Virus record (IMG/VR): IMGVR_UViG_3300000128_000006
Location: 3,284-39,991 of that record
Reading direction: 5' to 3' (one strand)
Length of the DNA: 36,708 bases
Source of the DNA: a virus
Position numbers and translations under genes: made by a program. Of the stretch, positions 7,475 through 16,195 are shown in pieces (position 1 is the first letter of the stretch; each line of letters opens with the position of its first letter). The notes below the pieces were generated by a model, which was not told the DNA's origin, did not search any database, and saw only the letters and a list, made by a program, of their open reading frames with translations.

Positions 7475-8866
7475 CTAGACACCCATTGGGTCATCATCAT
7501 CAGTCGGCATATCAATACCTAAACTACCTAAGAGTCCACCTAAATCCGGTCCCTCATCTTCGTCTTCGTCATCATATTTACCCATTGCTTCATCGTAGTC
7601 CTCTTGTTTGAGTTCTTCAACGATTTCATTAACCATTCTTTGTATAAAATCTTTACCCCTTTTATCTCCGCTTAGTATAAGTTTAGATATTTCTAAAAAT
7701 TCTTTAGCGTTTAACTTAGAGAACCTAAAAAACAAATAATGTTGTAAATGTTTTTTACCCTCATCATATAGTTCGTCAGGATAAGTCTCGGTAAATTTTT
7801 CCCAAAAAACAGGACCTATTCTTGAATCCCATATTTCTGATGGTAAAGTATCTTCAGCCCCTAAGACCATCTCAGCTTGTTTAGGGTCGTCGGGTAAACC
7901 ATGAGTTCCAAAAACCTCATACACCCCTTTTACTAATTCGTGAACTAATAGTGGGAACGTCATCGCTTTAGCTCTAACTGTTGGAGGGTCTGTTTCTTCA
8001 TCAACTTCACTCTGACCAGCTTGTCCCCCACCACTTCCGGCCATACCTTCCATATCAGGATATAACCAATATAAGTGTTCCATTAACGCTTGGTTAACTC
8101 CGTATAAGTTTAATAGGTTAGAGTCAATATTATTTAATTCTTCCCCAACTAATACAAACATATGACCACCTTTAAAGGCCGCCCCCTGTATTAATGAGTT
8201 AATTAATCTTCGTTTAGCTTTCTCTAAGTTGAATTTTTCAAACTCATCAACAAAATCCTCTAATTCTTCGGTATGTTCGTCAGATTCATCATTGGCTTCT
8301 TTAAAAGCATCTTTGATTTCATCCTCATCAAAATCCTCAGATTTCTTTTTCATACCTTGAGCGGCACCCATCGGGGCCATAATCAATTGGGCGTCGAATT
8401 GTAGAGAACCTTCAGGGATTCCTAATTCTTTAATAATTAAATCAACGGCTAATTTTTCTAAAGTTTCTTTATTTTGAGACTGTATCGTCATTATCTGTCT
8501 CATACCATTCATAACTGAACCCATAAGATTCATAATAGGATTATCCCCTTGAATCATCTGAGTATCACCTAAATATCTTCTCACTTTCTCTACTGAGTCC
8601 TTAAATCTCTTTGATGATACTAACTCGACAAAATCTCTATCACCTGTAGGTAATGCGGGATGTTCGGCGTATGGGGTTTCTCTATCCGTAATTTTCTTCT
8701 CAATTCCCGGTTCCATCCTTTCAGGACCATCGTAATCGATTGGAGCTTCCTTAATCAATCTATTAAGTAATTGTTTCTCATTCTTAGTTAGACCTTCTTT
8801 AACCAATTTATTTTTTAATTGGTTTTTAACCCTTATTTTTTTTTCCATTTTAATATTTAAACTCAT
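7475..8866 (-). CDS. Acidic virion-type protein upstream of terminase
   Basis: This 463-residue protein has a basic N-terminus (MSLNIKMEKKIRVKNQLK) followed by LTKNEKQLLNRLIKEAP, which resembles the short leader peptides of other proteins here. The middle contains FNLEKAKRRLINSLIQGAAF and the later part LVHELVKGVYE, and the C-terminus is Asp-rich. I do not recognise a characterised family. The gene is packed into the terminase-portal operon (7 nt after the previous stop), which suggests a structural or packaging role. The Met at codon 7 is an alternative start. HELVK lacks the second His of a zincin, so I do not call a protease. Confidence 0.8.
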   Translation of the reverse strand: MSLNIKMEKKIRVKNQLKNKLVKEGLTKNEKQLLNRLIKEAPIDYDGPERMEPGIEKKITDRETPYAEHPALPTGDRDFVELVSSKRFKDSVEKVRRYLGDTQMIQGDNPIMNLMGSVMNGMRQIMTIQSQNKETLEKLAVDLIIKELGIPEGSLQFDAQLIMAPMGAAQGMKKKSEDFDEDEIKDAFKEANDESDEHTEELEDFVDEFEKFNLEKAKRRLINSLIQGAAFKGGHMFVLVGEELNNIDSNLLNLYGVNQALMEHLYWLYPDMEGMAGSGGGQAGQSEVDEETDPPTVRAKAMTFPLLVHELVKGVYEVFGTHGLPDDPKQAEMVLGAEDTLPSEIWDSRIGPVFWEKFTETYPDELYDEGKKHLQHYLFFRFSKLNAKEFLEISKLILSGDKRGKDFIQRMVNEIVEELKQEDYDEAMGKYDDEDEDEGPDLGGLLGSLGIDMPTDDDDPMGV

Positions 8867-8873
8867 TTTAATA

Positions 8874-10343
8874 CTATTTTAATTTTACCCCTATTTTATT
8901 AAAACTTAACCATTCAGGTATATCGTTTTTTTCAGCTTTAGGAGCCGGTTTAGGTCCCGGTTTAGGTTTATATGGTGTTGAGGGTCTTTTAGGTTTTGTA
9001 CCTGGCTTAACCGTAGGTCTAACCGGTGATATCTCAGGACTCTCACTTACTAAATTAATAAAGTCTTTTTTACTTATTTTAGTAGGGAGGTGTTTTTCTA
9101 CTATTTGAATTAACTTTCTCTCAATTATAGATTCAAATTTTAAATTCTCTTTAGTTTCTTTCTTTTTTTTCTTTTTAGGTAGACCTTTTAGTTTTGTATT
9201 AACAAAATCCATAACATCTTTCTTAGACATTTCTTTTGCAACGTCACCCGCTTCACCTTCTTTTGGGGTATCTCCATCTTGCATTGACTTAACTACACCA
9301 AAGAACTTTTGTTGTTGTTTTGAAACCGCTTTCTCTTGCATTTCACTTCTATTGTTGTCCGAATCATCATCCATACCATCAGGGGCCATATCGTCCTCAT
9401 CATGTGGGGTTTCTTGTCCGGTTAGTTTTTGCATAGCTAAATCACCTAAAGCATTAGACGATGTTATATTTTCAGAAACATCATTTTTTATCTTTGAGTT
9501 ACCAAATAACACGTTACCTAATCTACGAATATCGTCACTTGTTGGGTTAATATTTTTTAATTTATCTGAAAGGGAACCTAATTTATCCTTTATATCGGTT
9601 TTATTTAATTTATCCGCTATTTTAGTAGTACCTTTAGAGACAATTTTTGAACCAAAATCATTTACCATTTTTCGGGCTTCCGGGTTTTCTTGATAATATT
9701 TTAATAATTTAGACCCTACCATTTTAAGTCCGTCCACATATATATTCTCATCTAATTCATTATATATCTCTTCATCATCGCCAAATTCATTATTCCAATC
9801 CTCTAGCTCCTCATCTTCAACCGCCGGTTCAAACATTTTAACTAACATATCAAATTTTTCCTTAAAGTAACTTCTTAAATAACCTCTTTTAGCGTGGTCA
9901 ACTAAACCTTCTCTATCTGTTTTGTATTCTTCCCATTCATCCCAATAATTATCAACCGCTTCAGATGCCGCATCTTCAAGGTCAGATTCAAATGGACTTG
10001 GCATTTCATTAGGTTCCCCTAAGTATTCATGTATATATCTATTAAAATAACCTTGGTCAGAACTACCCCAACCATGTCCACCTTCTTCAGACATTTCCCC
10101 TTCATTAGGTTCCGCCATGACTTTTCCGTCAGAACCTTTTTTAACGGTATAACCTTTAGGTGATGGAGGTAAAGAACCACCATCGTCACCAATTTGGTAC
10201 TGGGTTTTTGTTGAGGTAACCGGATTAACTTGTTCCATTAACCTACTATGTAAAACATTTATCTGTCTTTCAGTCATAGACATTAAATTTTTAGTTTTAA
10301 ATCCTGCCTCAGCTAACTTTAAAATTTTTATATTATTTTTCAT
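8874..10343 (-). CDS. Large acidic/low-complexity virion-type protein
   Basis: This 489-residue protein has an amphipathic N-terminal segment (ILKLAEAGFKTKNLMSMTER) similar in style to other leader peptides in the window. It then has an aromatic/acidic central part and a mixed-charge region with a Lys run (KKKKKKETKENL). The Pro/Lys-rich tail holds a KPGTKPKRPSTPYKPKPGPK run that looks like an extended linker. No enzyme motif is seen. The start codon overlaps the end of the 136-aa gene by 11 nt, so the two are translationally coupled. An internal head or neck protein is possible. Confidence 0.75.
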   Translation of the reverse strand: MKNNIKILKLAEAGFKTKNLMSMTERQINVLHSRLMEQVNPVTSTKTQYQIGDDGGSLPPSPKGYTVKKGSDGKVMAEPNEGEMSEEGGHGWGSSDQGYFNRYIHEYLGEPNEMPSPFESDLEDAASEAVDNYWDEWEEYKTDREGLVDHAKRGYLRSYFKEKFDMLVKMFEPAVEDEELEDWNNEFGDDEEIYNELDENIYVDGLKMVGSKLLKYYQENPEARKMVNDFGSKIVSKGTTKIADKLNKTDIKDKLGSLSDKLKNINPTSDDIRRLGNVLFGNSKIKNDVSENITSSNALGDLAMQKLTGQETPHDEDDMAPDGMDDDSDNNRSEMQEKAVSKQQQKFFGVVKSMQDGDTPKEGEAGDVAKEMSKKDVMDFVNTKLKGLPKKKKKKETKENLKFESIIERKLIQIVEKHLPTKISKKDFINLVSESPEISPVRPTVKPGTKPKRPSTPYKPKPGPKPAPKAEKNDIPEWLSFNKIGVKLK

Positions 10344-10743
10344 ATGTAATATTTTTTTCGTATTCTAAAACGAAATCTCGTTCGTATAATTTATCTTTAA
10401 TTATTTCTTCGGTGTCTCCAAATCTGAAAACCAATCTTTTTTTGTTGGTAAAATCGACATCACCACTTTCATCTTCCCAAGATAATGCAACAACATCGTC
10501 CATAGCATCAATCATAGAAAAATAATCTGAGTTTTGGATAGTTGTGAGAGTTACGTTATCGTTCTTCAACCAACCAACTTTTATTATTAAATCTAAATTG
10601 GGGGGAGCCGGATAACCATTAGATGGTTTTGATTCCCAGTTCTCCCCCCAAATATCATTAATATTCTCAGAAAATATAAATTCGTATATGTTATCACCCT
10701 TATAATCCGGACCTAGTTCATTTACAAATATTAAATAATTCAT
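10333..10743 (-). CDS. Unknown 136-aa protein in head operon
   Basis: This 136-residue acidic protein begins MNYLIFVNELGPDYKGDNIY and is rich in Trp and Asp, with strand-like segments such as LDLIIKVGWLKND and KRLVFRFGD. I do not recognise the family. Its ATG shares one base with the stop codon of the 448-aa gene, and its end overlaps the next start by 11 nt, so it is clearly part of the operon. No membrane or signal segment is visible. Confidence 0.8.
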   Translation of the reverse strand: MNYLIFVNELGPDYKGDNIYEFIFSENINDIWGENWESKPSNGYPAPPNLDLIIKVGWLKNDNVTLTTIQNSDYFSMIDAMDDVVALSWEDESGDVDFTNKKRLVFRFGDTEEIIKDKLYERDFVLEYEKNITYEK

Positions 10744-12089
10744 TATATAACCATACCCTTAGACGAGATTCGGTATTGTCTGTCTCTATTTTCAAAGACC
10801 AAATTACCTTTATTCGTTTTACCAATTAACTTAGCTTTAGGGTTTTCTTTTAAAAACTTAATTGAGGCAACTTCCTGTGATATACTTTCTGAATGTTTTC
10901 TCGCGTTTTTAGTATTAACTTTCTTACTGTTCTCAATTTTCTTTTCACCCTCATTAACAACGAAGTATTTTTTTAAAACTGAATCAACTTTAGATTCTGA
11001 AAATATAGTTTCAATCATATCTCCAACCTTTTTAGTCATTTTAGACTCTACACTTTCTTCTTTTCTGTATCTTCTACTATCTCTGTGTTTTTTACTCTCT
11101 CTATGTTTTTTAGCATCATATTCAGCATCTCGTTTTAAATCCTCAATTTCTGAGTAATCGCCTTCAGCAGCATCTCCAAAGTAATTACCATCATCTTCTT
11201 TCATTTCTGAAAATTCCTCAGAAGAATCATCAAAACCTATCACATCATCATCTTCAAAATCAATCTCAGATTCAGATTCTGTATCATCCTCAAAGTCCAT
11301 CTCATCTTCAGATTCATAATCTTCAAATTTTTCTAATATATCTTCTTTATCATCATCATTTAAAGAACTTAAATCTACAGCCGATAAAATTGAGTTAATA
11401 ACGTATTTAACGTCTTTTGACGACATTTGGTCACCTGAATCTAAGAAACTTCTTATCTTCTGGCCTAATTTACCCGTTAACTTTTGAATAACCTTAAATG
11501 ATACTTCTTCATCATTTTCAGATTCCTCATCTTCTATATCTTCATCTTCCATAGATATATCTTCATCTTCCATAGATATTTCTTCATCTTCAATACCCAT
11601 ATCTTCGTCACCTAAGTCCATAGGTAAATCCGTATCTTCACCACCTAAATCCATAGCAACATCTTCCATATCTGAAATTGGTTCTTCAACCGGTGATGGT
11701 GTTGGTGTCTTTAATGTGTATTTTTTATTAGATTGTTCATATAATGAAGTTTCTTCATCATGACTTTCATTAACATTAATTTCTCTAGCGATTAAATTTA
11801 ATCTTTTAAAGGCTTTAGAATACGATGAATAATGTTTTCTATTTTCCATACGGTCAAGATACACAGCATCATCTATAGATTCTGTTAAACTTCTTTTAAT
11901 TACATACCCTACTTTTTCTTTTGAAATTACATATGTATGTCCGTCGGCTAGTGTTTTACTATAAACCGATTTTTTATCTTCATTGATTGTTGTAGGTTTA
12001 ACTTCATTGTATCGAGCAATTTCCATTATACGGGAAATTTTGTCAATACCTTCTAATTTTTCACTACCTATAGGTTTTAGTCCTGCCAT
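10743..12089 (-). CDS. Very acidic protein with repeated Glu/Asp blocks
   Basis: This 448-residue protein leads the terminase-portal operon. The first ~120 residues are mixed. Residues ~135-200 and ~245-300 are Asp/Glu-rich and include imperfect repeats of ISMEDED. The C-terminal ~90 residues are basic and end with GNLVFENRDRQYRISSKG, a small strand-rich unit. The composition suggests an internal head or scaffold-associated protein, but no family is recognised. The start is supported by a CATATTTATAGA motif upstream and a poly-A leader (nine A) directly before the ATG. Confidence 0.75.
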   Translation of the reverse strand: MAGLKPIGSEKLEGIDKISRIMEIARYNEVKPTTINEDKKSVYSKTLADGHTYVISKEKVGYVIKRSLTESIDDAVYLDRMENRKHYSSYSKAFKRLNLIAREINVNESHDEETSLYEQSNKKYTLKTPTPSPVEEPISDMEDVAMDLGGEDTDLPMDLGDEDMGIEDEEISMEDEDISMEDEDIEDEESENDEEVSFKVIQKLTGKLGQKIRSFLDSGDQMSSKDVKYVINSILSAVDLSSLNDDDKEDILEKFEDYESEDEMDFEDDTESESEIDFEDDDVIGFDDSSEEFSEMKEDDGNYFGDAAEGDYSEIEDLKRDAEYDAKKHRESKKHRDSRRYRKEESVESKMTKKVGDMIETIFSESKVDSVLKKYFVVNEGEKKIENSKKVNTKNARKHSESISQEVASIKFLKENPKAKLIGKTNKGNLVFENRDRQYRISSKGMVI

Positions 12090-12118
12090 TTTTTTTTCTT
12101 ATTTAAAATAATTATTTA

Positions 12119-12130
12119 TCTATAAATATG
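12119..12130 (-). promoter_or_regulatory. Phage-type promoter motif for the terminase/portal operon
   Basis: Minus-strand CATATTTATAGA, 29 nt before the ATG at 12089. It lies at the head of the longest block of head genes in the window. Confidence 0.5.
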
Positions 12131-12160
12131 CGGGGAATTAAAAATGTTCCCTTTTATTAT

Positions 12161-12964
12161 TTAATTTGTAATGTTCCTCTTCTTGGTGATTCTATTTCTC
12201 GGTGTTGACGACTCTAACATCATTTCAGTTAAAGTTAGTTCTTTGTCAATATATTTCCTTTGGAAATCAAAAATTTTACCGATATACCCATTTCGTCTTA
12301 ATGCTTTAAATACAAGATTCTCATCTGAATATTCCCCACCTTCTTCTAAACCACAACTACGGAATTTTTTTAGTTTGTCTTTTAACATCCTAACTTTATC
12401 GGTCATTTCTTCTATAGACCCGTCTTTAATGTTATCTAAAATAGTGTCGATAGTTTCCATCCATCGTTTACTCTTTTTAGTAATTGATTCTTTATCAACT
12501 GAATGATTACCATCATTTGATGGTTTAACCACCCATTCGTCAAATAGGACTGAATACACACCACTACTAGCGTGAGGCTCATTCTCATTTTGAACGTATA
12601 GTTCAACTTCATAACCGTATATCGATATATCGTGTTCTGAATTAAATAGAGTTTTCTTTAACCTAAAAAGTTCATCATATAAAGGTTTTCCAGTTTCACT
12701 AAATTGTTCGAAGTCCGCTAATATATGTAAATCAACATCAGAATATTCAGACCAATTATAATTAGATAACGAACCGGTCATAGTAATATCGCTTATAATT
12801 AAATCGACACCTAAAAATTCCATAAACTCATAAGAGATATCCAATAACTTTTCTCTAACGTCGTCATCTAATTTCACATCCCCATTTTTAGGCTCATCCC
12901 AAATCTTAGGGTTTAATTCATCCCTTAGTTTGAAACTTCTAATAATTTTCTTTAAATCCCCCAT
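12161..12964 (-). CDS. Nucleotidyltransferase-fold protein
   Basis: This 267-residue protein has the polymerase-beta-like nucleotidyltransferase signature TMTGSLSNYNWSEYSDVDLH: Gly64-Ser65 and then Ser75-Asp76-x-Asp78 for metal binding, with a likely third acid in EVELYV (Glu121). The C-terminal half is helical. Such enzymes transfer NMPs to proteins, RNA or small molecules; the substrate here is not visible. It is encoded among head genes, 29 nt after the KTSC protein. The final LTEMMLES segment resembles the amphipathic '..E' peptides seen in other phage proteins here. It could be a modifier of host targets or an RNA-end enzyme. Confidence 0.85.
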   Translation of the reverse strand: MGDLKKIIRSFKLRDELNPKIWDEPKNGDVKLDDDVREKLLDISYEFMEFLGVDLIISDITMTGSLSNYNWSEYSDVDLHILADFEQFSETGKPLYDELFRLKKTLFNSEHDISIYGYEVELYVQNENEPHASSGVYSVLFDEWVVKPSNDGNHSVDKESITKKSKRWMETIDTILDNIKDGSIEEMTDKVRMLKDKLKKFRSCGLEEGGEYSDENLVFKALRRNGYIGKIFDFQRKYIDKELTLTEMMLESSTPRNRITKKRNITN

Positions 12965-12993
12965 TAACTATAAGTACTTTAATAATTGGTTAA

Positions 12994-13236
12994 TTACAAT
13001 TTTACGTATTTAAACGTTCTCCCTATATTCGAGTTGAAGAATTTACCCTGTGATTCGGACATTCTAAATTGAGTGTAAGTTTTGTGAGGTACGTCAGAGT
13101 ACTCGTAACGAGTACCGTTTTTAAATTCTACGATTACTTTTTTTGTTGCCGTATCGTATTCAGTCTTTTTTAAATTTGATGAGTCAATCTCGTTGAATAT
13201 TTTGGTTCCCTCTATAATTTCTTTTTTAATCGCCAT
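12994..13236 (-). CDS. KTSC-domain protein
   Basis: This 80-residue protein shows the KTSC domain pattern: a strand 'KKVIVEFKNGTRYEYSDVP', then a helix 'YTQFRMSESQGKFFNSNIG' with the conserved Ser-x-Gly-x-x-Phe, ending FKYVKL. The family occurs as a stand-alone domain in bacteria and phages and has no firm function, though links to RNA processing have been suggested. It overlaps the upstream 106-aa gene by 11 nt and precedes the nucleotidyltransferase, so the three are likely co-expressed. Confidence 0.88.
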   Translation of the reverse strand: MAIKKEIIEGTKIFNEIDSSNLKKTEYDTATKKVIVEFKNGTRYEYSDVPHKTYTQFRMSESQGKFFNSNIGRTFKYVKL

Positions 13237-13546
13237 TTTTTGTTGTATTTAAATCTTCGTTTAGTGGTGTTTTATCGTCAATTCTTTGTAGAATTACTGT
13301 AAGATACTCATTAAACTCTTCAAAATCAATATCGAATATTCCTTTTAAATCAAAAAATAATTTATTTTGTTCATTACTAAATCTCTGAAAATTTCTCATA
13401 ATGTCATTTGGGTAATACGGTGGTTTTTCTAAATCTTTCTGAGACCACCCTTCTCTAATGAATGCTAATCGTAAAGCATAATATATATCAACAATGTCTT
13501 TAGATGTGATTTCAAGGTATTTTGGTATGAGGTTTTTTTTATCCAT
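13226..13546 (-). CDS. Unknown 106-aa protein
   Basis: This soluble 106-residue protein begins MDKKNLIPKYLEITSKDIVD and is rich in aromatic residues (YYALRLAF, KPPYYPNDIMRNFQRF). No family is recognised. It lies between the Cys-rich protein (7-nt gap) and the KTSC protein (11-nt overlap), which makes it a genuine operon member. The tail TTKNGD is encoded within the overlap. Confidence 0.78.
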   Translation of the reverse strand: MDKKNLIPKYLEITSKDIVDIYYALRLAFIREGWSQKDLEKPPYYPNDIMRNFQRFSNEQNKLFFDLKGIFDIDFEEFNEYLTVILQRIDDKTPLNEDLNTTKNGD

Positions 13547-13553
13547 AATTAAA

Positions 13554-14003
13554 TTATTGTCTAGATTGCCAATCGTAGGAAATCTTATCCTCGGTTATGG
13601 GTCCACCTTTAGCCCAAGTTCTACAAGTTCTTGCGGAATGACATTTAAAGTTATGCATCCAACAATAACCTAACTCACCATCACCATCACTAGTTTTACC
13701 TGGCATACACTCTTTCATTCTTTCCGATATATCAAAAGCGACACAATTACCACATAGTGATTTTTTAGCGGCTTCTTCAGTGGTTTCCCAATGTTTAGCT
13801 AAGTCAACCCAATAATTTCCCGGTTCGTCCACATTTAAAGGTCCGTACTTAATATATTCGGCCTTTATTGATTTATCTCTATTTTCAGTATTTAATTTTA
13901 AATTTTCACTGGCTTCAGGACAGTCCATTTCAGACTCACCTAAAATTTTACGATTATTTCTTTCAATTATTAAAGATTTTTTTCTTCTATTTTCTGAACT
14001 CAT
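13554..14003 (-). CDS. Cys-rich phage protein, possible metal or Fe-S binder
   Basis: I chose the ATG at 14001-14003 (MSSENRRKKSLIIERNNRKI), giving 149 residues. The longer open frame upstream would run through the divergent clp promoter. The C-terminal half holds a compact cluster: LCGNCVAFD, then MKECMPG, GYCWMHNFKCHSARTCRTW, i.e. six Cys and two His spaced like a metal or iron-sulfur site. Preceding YGPLNVDEPGNYW and TTEEAAKKSL look like a conserved docking part. I believe similar proteins occur in aquatic T4-like phages, but no function is known to me. A TATATTTATG motif and an AAAACAAAAA leader precede the start. Confidence 0.8.
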   Translation of the reverse strand: MSSENRRKKSLIIERNNRKILGESEMDCPEASENLKLNTENRDKSIKAEYIKYGPLNVDEPGNYWVDLAKHWETTEEAAKKSLCGNCVAFDISERMKECMPGKTSDGDGELGYCWMHNFKCHSARTCRTWAKGGPITEDKISYDWQSRQ

Positions 14004-14017
14004 AGTTTTTGTTTTAA

Positions 14018-14031
14018 CATAAATATAAATA
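14018..14031 (-). promoter_or_regulatory. Phage-type promoter motif for the Cys-rich/KTSC/NTase operon
   Basis: Minus-strand TATTTATATTTATG, 14 nt before the ATG at 14003, followed by an AAAACAAAAACT leader. It is back to back with the host-type clp promoter. Confidence 0.5.
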
Positions 14032-14062
14032 GTCGGTGTTTTACTAAATGTAATAATTTTAG

Positions 14063-14093
14063 TTTGATAATCTAAAAAATTTGAGTACATTTG
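14063..14093 (+). promoter_or_regulatory. Host-type Bacteroidota promoter of the clp gene
   Basis: TTTG at 14063-14066, a 19-nt spacer, then TACATTTG at 14086-14093. This is an exact match to the Bacteroidota -33/-7 pattern (TTTG-N19-TAnnTTTG). Transcription should start near 14098, giving a short A-rich leader of about 14 nt with no Shine-Dalgarno sequence. Confidence 0.8.
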
Positions 14094-14111
14094 TAAAAAC
14101 AAACATAACAT

Positions 14112-16148
14112 ATGATAGAAGAAGCAGATAACGGAAGTAGAGAAGAGAAGAAATCTCACTCAGATAGTTCAACACCGGTATTAGATAATTTTAGTAGAGA
14201 CTTAATTAAATTTGCTGAAGAAGGTAAGTTAGACCCTGTAGTTGGTCGAGAAAGAGAGATTACTAGAATTGCACAAATACTATCCCGTAGAAAAAAAAAT
14301 AACCCTATTATATTAGGTGAACCCGGATGTGGTAAAACAGCTATAGTCGAAGGTCTTGCCAATATGATATATAATGGTGATTGTCCAAGAAATTTGATGG
14401 ATAAGAGAATCGTTTCATTAGATATGGGTTCTATCGTTGCGGGTACAAAATATAGGGGTCAATTCGAAGAAAGAATGAAGGTAATCATTGAAGAAATTCA
14501 ATCAGACCCAAATATAATCCTATTTATCGATGAAATTCATACTATTGTAGGGGCAGGAAATTCGTCAGGTTCATTAGACGCTTCCAACATATTCAAGCCG
14601 GCATTGGCCAGAGGTGAGATACAATGTGTGGGAGCCACTACTTTAGATGAATATCGAAAAAACTTTGAAAAGGATGGTGCTTTGGAGAGAAGATTTCAAA
14701 AAGTCATTGTTGACGCATCAACTAAAGAGGAAACTTTAACAATTCTTACTAATATTAAAGATAAGTACGAGGATTATCACAAAGTAATCTATTCTGATGA
14801 AATTCTAAAACTATGTGTGGATTTAGCAGATAGATATGTGACAGATAGAGAATTCCCTGATAAAGCTATTGACATCATTGATGAGGTGGGGGCGAGATGT
14901 CAAGTTGACGTTAAATTACCTGAAATAATTGAACGATTAAAAGTTAGGGCTCATACTATAAAAAACGAAAAAATGGATGTGGTTAAGAAACAAGATTATG
15001 AAAAAGCCGCAAACCTTAGAGATAAAGAACGTAGAATTCTTCACGAATTAGAAAACGAGAAAGGGAAATTTGAGGTTTCCTTAGAAACAAATAAAAAAAT
15101 AGTACCAGTTGATTTAGTTTATGAAGTGGTGTCGAATATGACTAAAATCCCCATTAGTAAATTAAATTCCGACGAAACTAGACAATTAACCGGATTAGAA
15201 AACACTTTAAATAAAAAGGTTATTGGACAAAGTGAGGCGGTTAAAAAGATTTCTAAATCAATTAGAAGAAATAGGTTAGGTATTAAGGACCCAAATAAAC
15301 CAATAGGTTCGTTCATCTTTTTAGGTTCAACAGGTGTTGGTAAAACTCATTTGGCTAAAGAACTTGCTAAAGAGATGTTTGGTAGTGTTGATAGTATGAT
15401 ACGTGTCGATATGTCGGAGTATCAGGAAAAACACACAATTTCAAGACTTATAGGTTCCCCTCCGGGATATGTTGGTCATGACGAAGGGGGTCAACTTACG
15501 GAACAAGTTAAGAATAAACCTTATTCGGTTATTTTATTTGATGAGATTGAAAAGGCAAATAAAGACATTTTTGCAACTTTATTACAGGTCTTAGATGATG
15601 GTCATTTAACCGACGGTTTAGGTAGAAAGATTAATTTTAAGAACTGTGTCATCATAATGACATCCAATATAGGAGTTAAAAAACTTCAAGACTTTGGGAG
15701 TGGTATAGGGTTTCAAACAGGGGATAATAACTATATTGAGGAAGAAAGAAGGGCTGACACACTTAAAAAAGAACTTAAAAAGTTTTTCGCACCTGAGTTC
15801 CTGAATAGGATTGACGATGTAATAATATTTAATTCATTAGGTAAAGATGAGGTTAAACATATCATACAATTAGAAATGGATAAACTCTCTGTTAGATTAA
15901 GTGAAATGAAATATTATATCGAGTTTGATAAAACAATAATTCAAATGTTATCCGAGATAGGTTATGATACCACATACGGAGCAAGACCAATTAAAAGAGC
16001 AATTCAGGATAAATTAGAGGACTTCATATCAGAAGAAGTTTTAGTCGGTAATATAACCGTTGAGGAAAAATACACCTTAATATCTAAGGATGGTGAGGTT
16101 AAGATTAAACCTAAACGAGGACGTGTAACAAAAAAAGGGGGTAAATAA
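14112..16148 (+). CDS. ClpC-like AAA+ unfoldase lacking the N-domain
   Basis: This 678-residue protein has two AAA+ modules: Walker A GEPGCGKT (69-76) with FIDEIHT (Asp140/Glu141), and GSTGVGKT (405-412) with LFDEIEKA (Asp477/Glu478). Between them lies a UVR-type segment [12 protein letters not shown] (from ~295), typical of ClpC. The paired N-terminal repeat domains that bind adaptors in ClpC (about 140 residues) are missing; instead there is a short charged stretch. A loop GIGFQTG (Ile532-Gly533-Phe534) lies where ClpC/ClpX carry the tripeptide that docks on ClpP, so it may feed host ClpP. No clpP is seen in this window. It is monocistronic, with a host-type promoter and its own terminator. 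A role in degrading tagged or host proteins is inference. Confidence 0.93.
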   Translation: MIEEADNGSREEKKSHSDSSTPVLDNFSRDLIKFAEEGKLDPVVGREREITRIAQILSRRKKNNPIILGEPGCGKTAIVEGLANMIYNGDCPRNLMDKRIVSLDMGSIVAGTKYRGQFEERMKVIIEEIQSDPNIILFIDEIHTIVGAGNSSGSLDASNIFKPALARGEIQCVGATTLDEYRKNFEKDGALERRFQKVIVDASTKEETLTILTNIKDKYEDYHKVIYSDEILKLCVDLADRYVTDREFPDKAIDIIDEVGARCQVDVKLPEIIERLKVRAHTIKNEKMDVVKKQDYEKAANLRDKERRILHELENEKGKFEVSLETNKKIVPVDLVYEVVSNMTKIPISKLNSDETRQLTGLENTLNKKVIGQSEAVKKISKSIRRNRLGIKDPNKPIGSFIFLGSTGVGKTHLAKELAKEMFGSVDSMIRVDMSEYQEKHTISRLIGSPPGYVGHDEGGQLTEQVKNKPYSVILFDEIEKANKDIFATLLQVLDDGHLTDGLGRKINFKNCVIIMTSNIGVKKLQDFGSGIGFQTGDNNYIEEERRADTLKKELKKFFAPEFLNRIDDVIIFNSLGKDEVKHIIQLEMDKLSVRLSEMKYYIEFDKTIIQMLSEIGYDTTYGARPIKRAIQDKLEDFISEEVLVGNITVEEKYTLISKDGEVKIKPKRGRVTKKGGK

Positions 16149-16159
16149 CCCCCCTTTTT
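16131..16159 (+). terminator. Intrinsic terminator of the clp gene
   Basis: A run of A and five G at 16131-16141 pairs with six C and T run at 16149-16159 around a TAAATAA loop. The stop codon of the clp gene is inside this loop. Confidence 0.85.
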
Positions 16160-16160
16160 C

Positions 16161-16191
16161 TTTGTGGTTAGGTTTATTTGTTGTATATTTA
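16161..16191 (+). promoter_or_regulatory. Host-type promoter, leaderless start of the glycosidase gene
   Basis: TTTG at 16161-16164, 19-nt spacer, TATATTTA at 16184-16191 (last base A instead of G). Only 4 nt (CAGT) separate it from the ATG at 16196, so the transcript would begin at or next to the start codon. Confidence 0.6.
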
Positions 16192-16195
16192 CAGT

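Noticed and set aside
7940-7972. LVHELVKGVYE as a metalloprotease site
   Set aside because: The second His of HExxH is missing and no other metal ligand pattern follows.
12131-12151. Hairpin GGGAA / TTCCC downstream of the nucleotidyltransferase gene
   Set aside because: The stem is short and, on the minus strand, lacks a T run, so I do not call a terminator.
14004-14159. N-terminal extension of the Cys-rich gene to 14159
   Set aside because: It would run through the divergent clp promoter and start. The ATG at 14003 has a promoter motif and A-rich leader in front.
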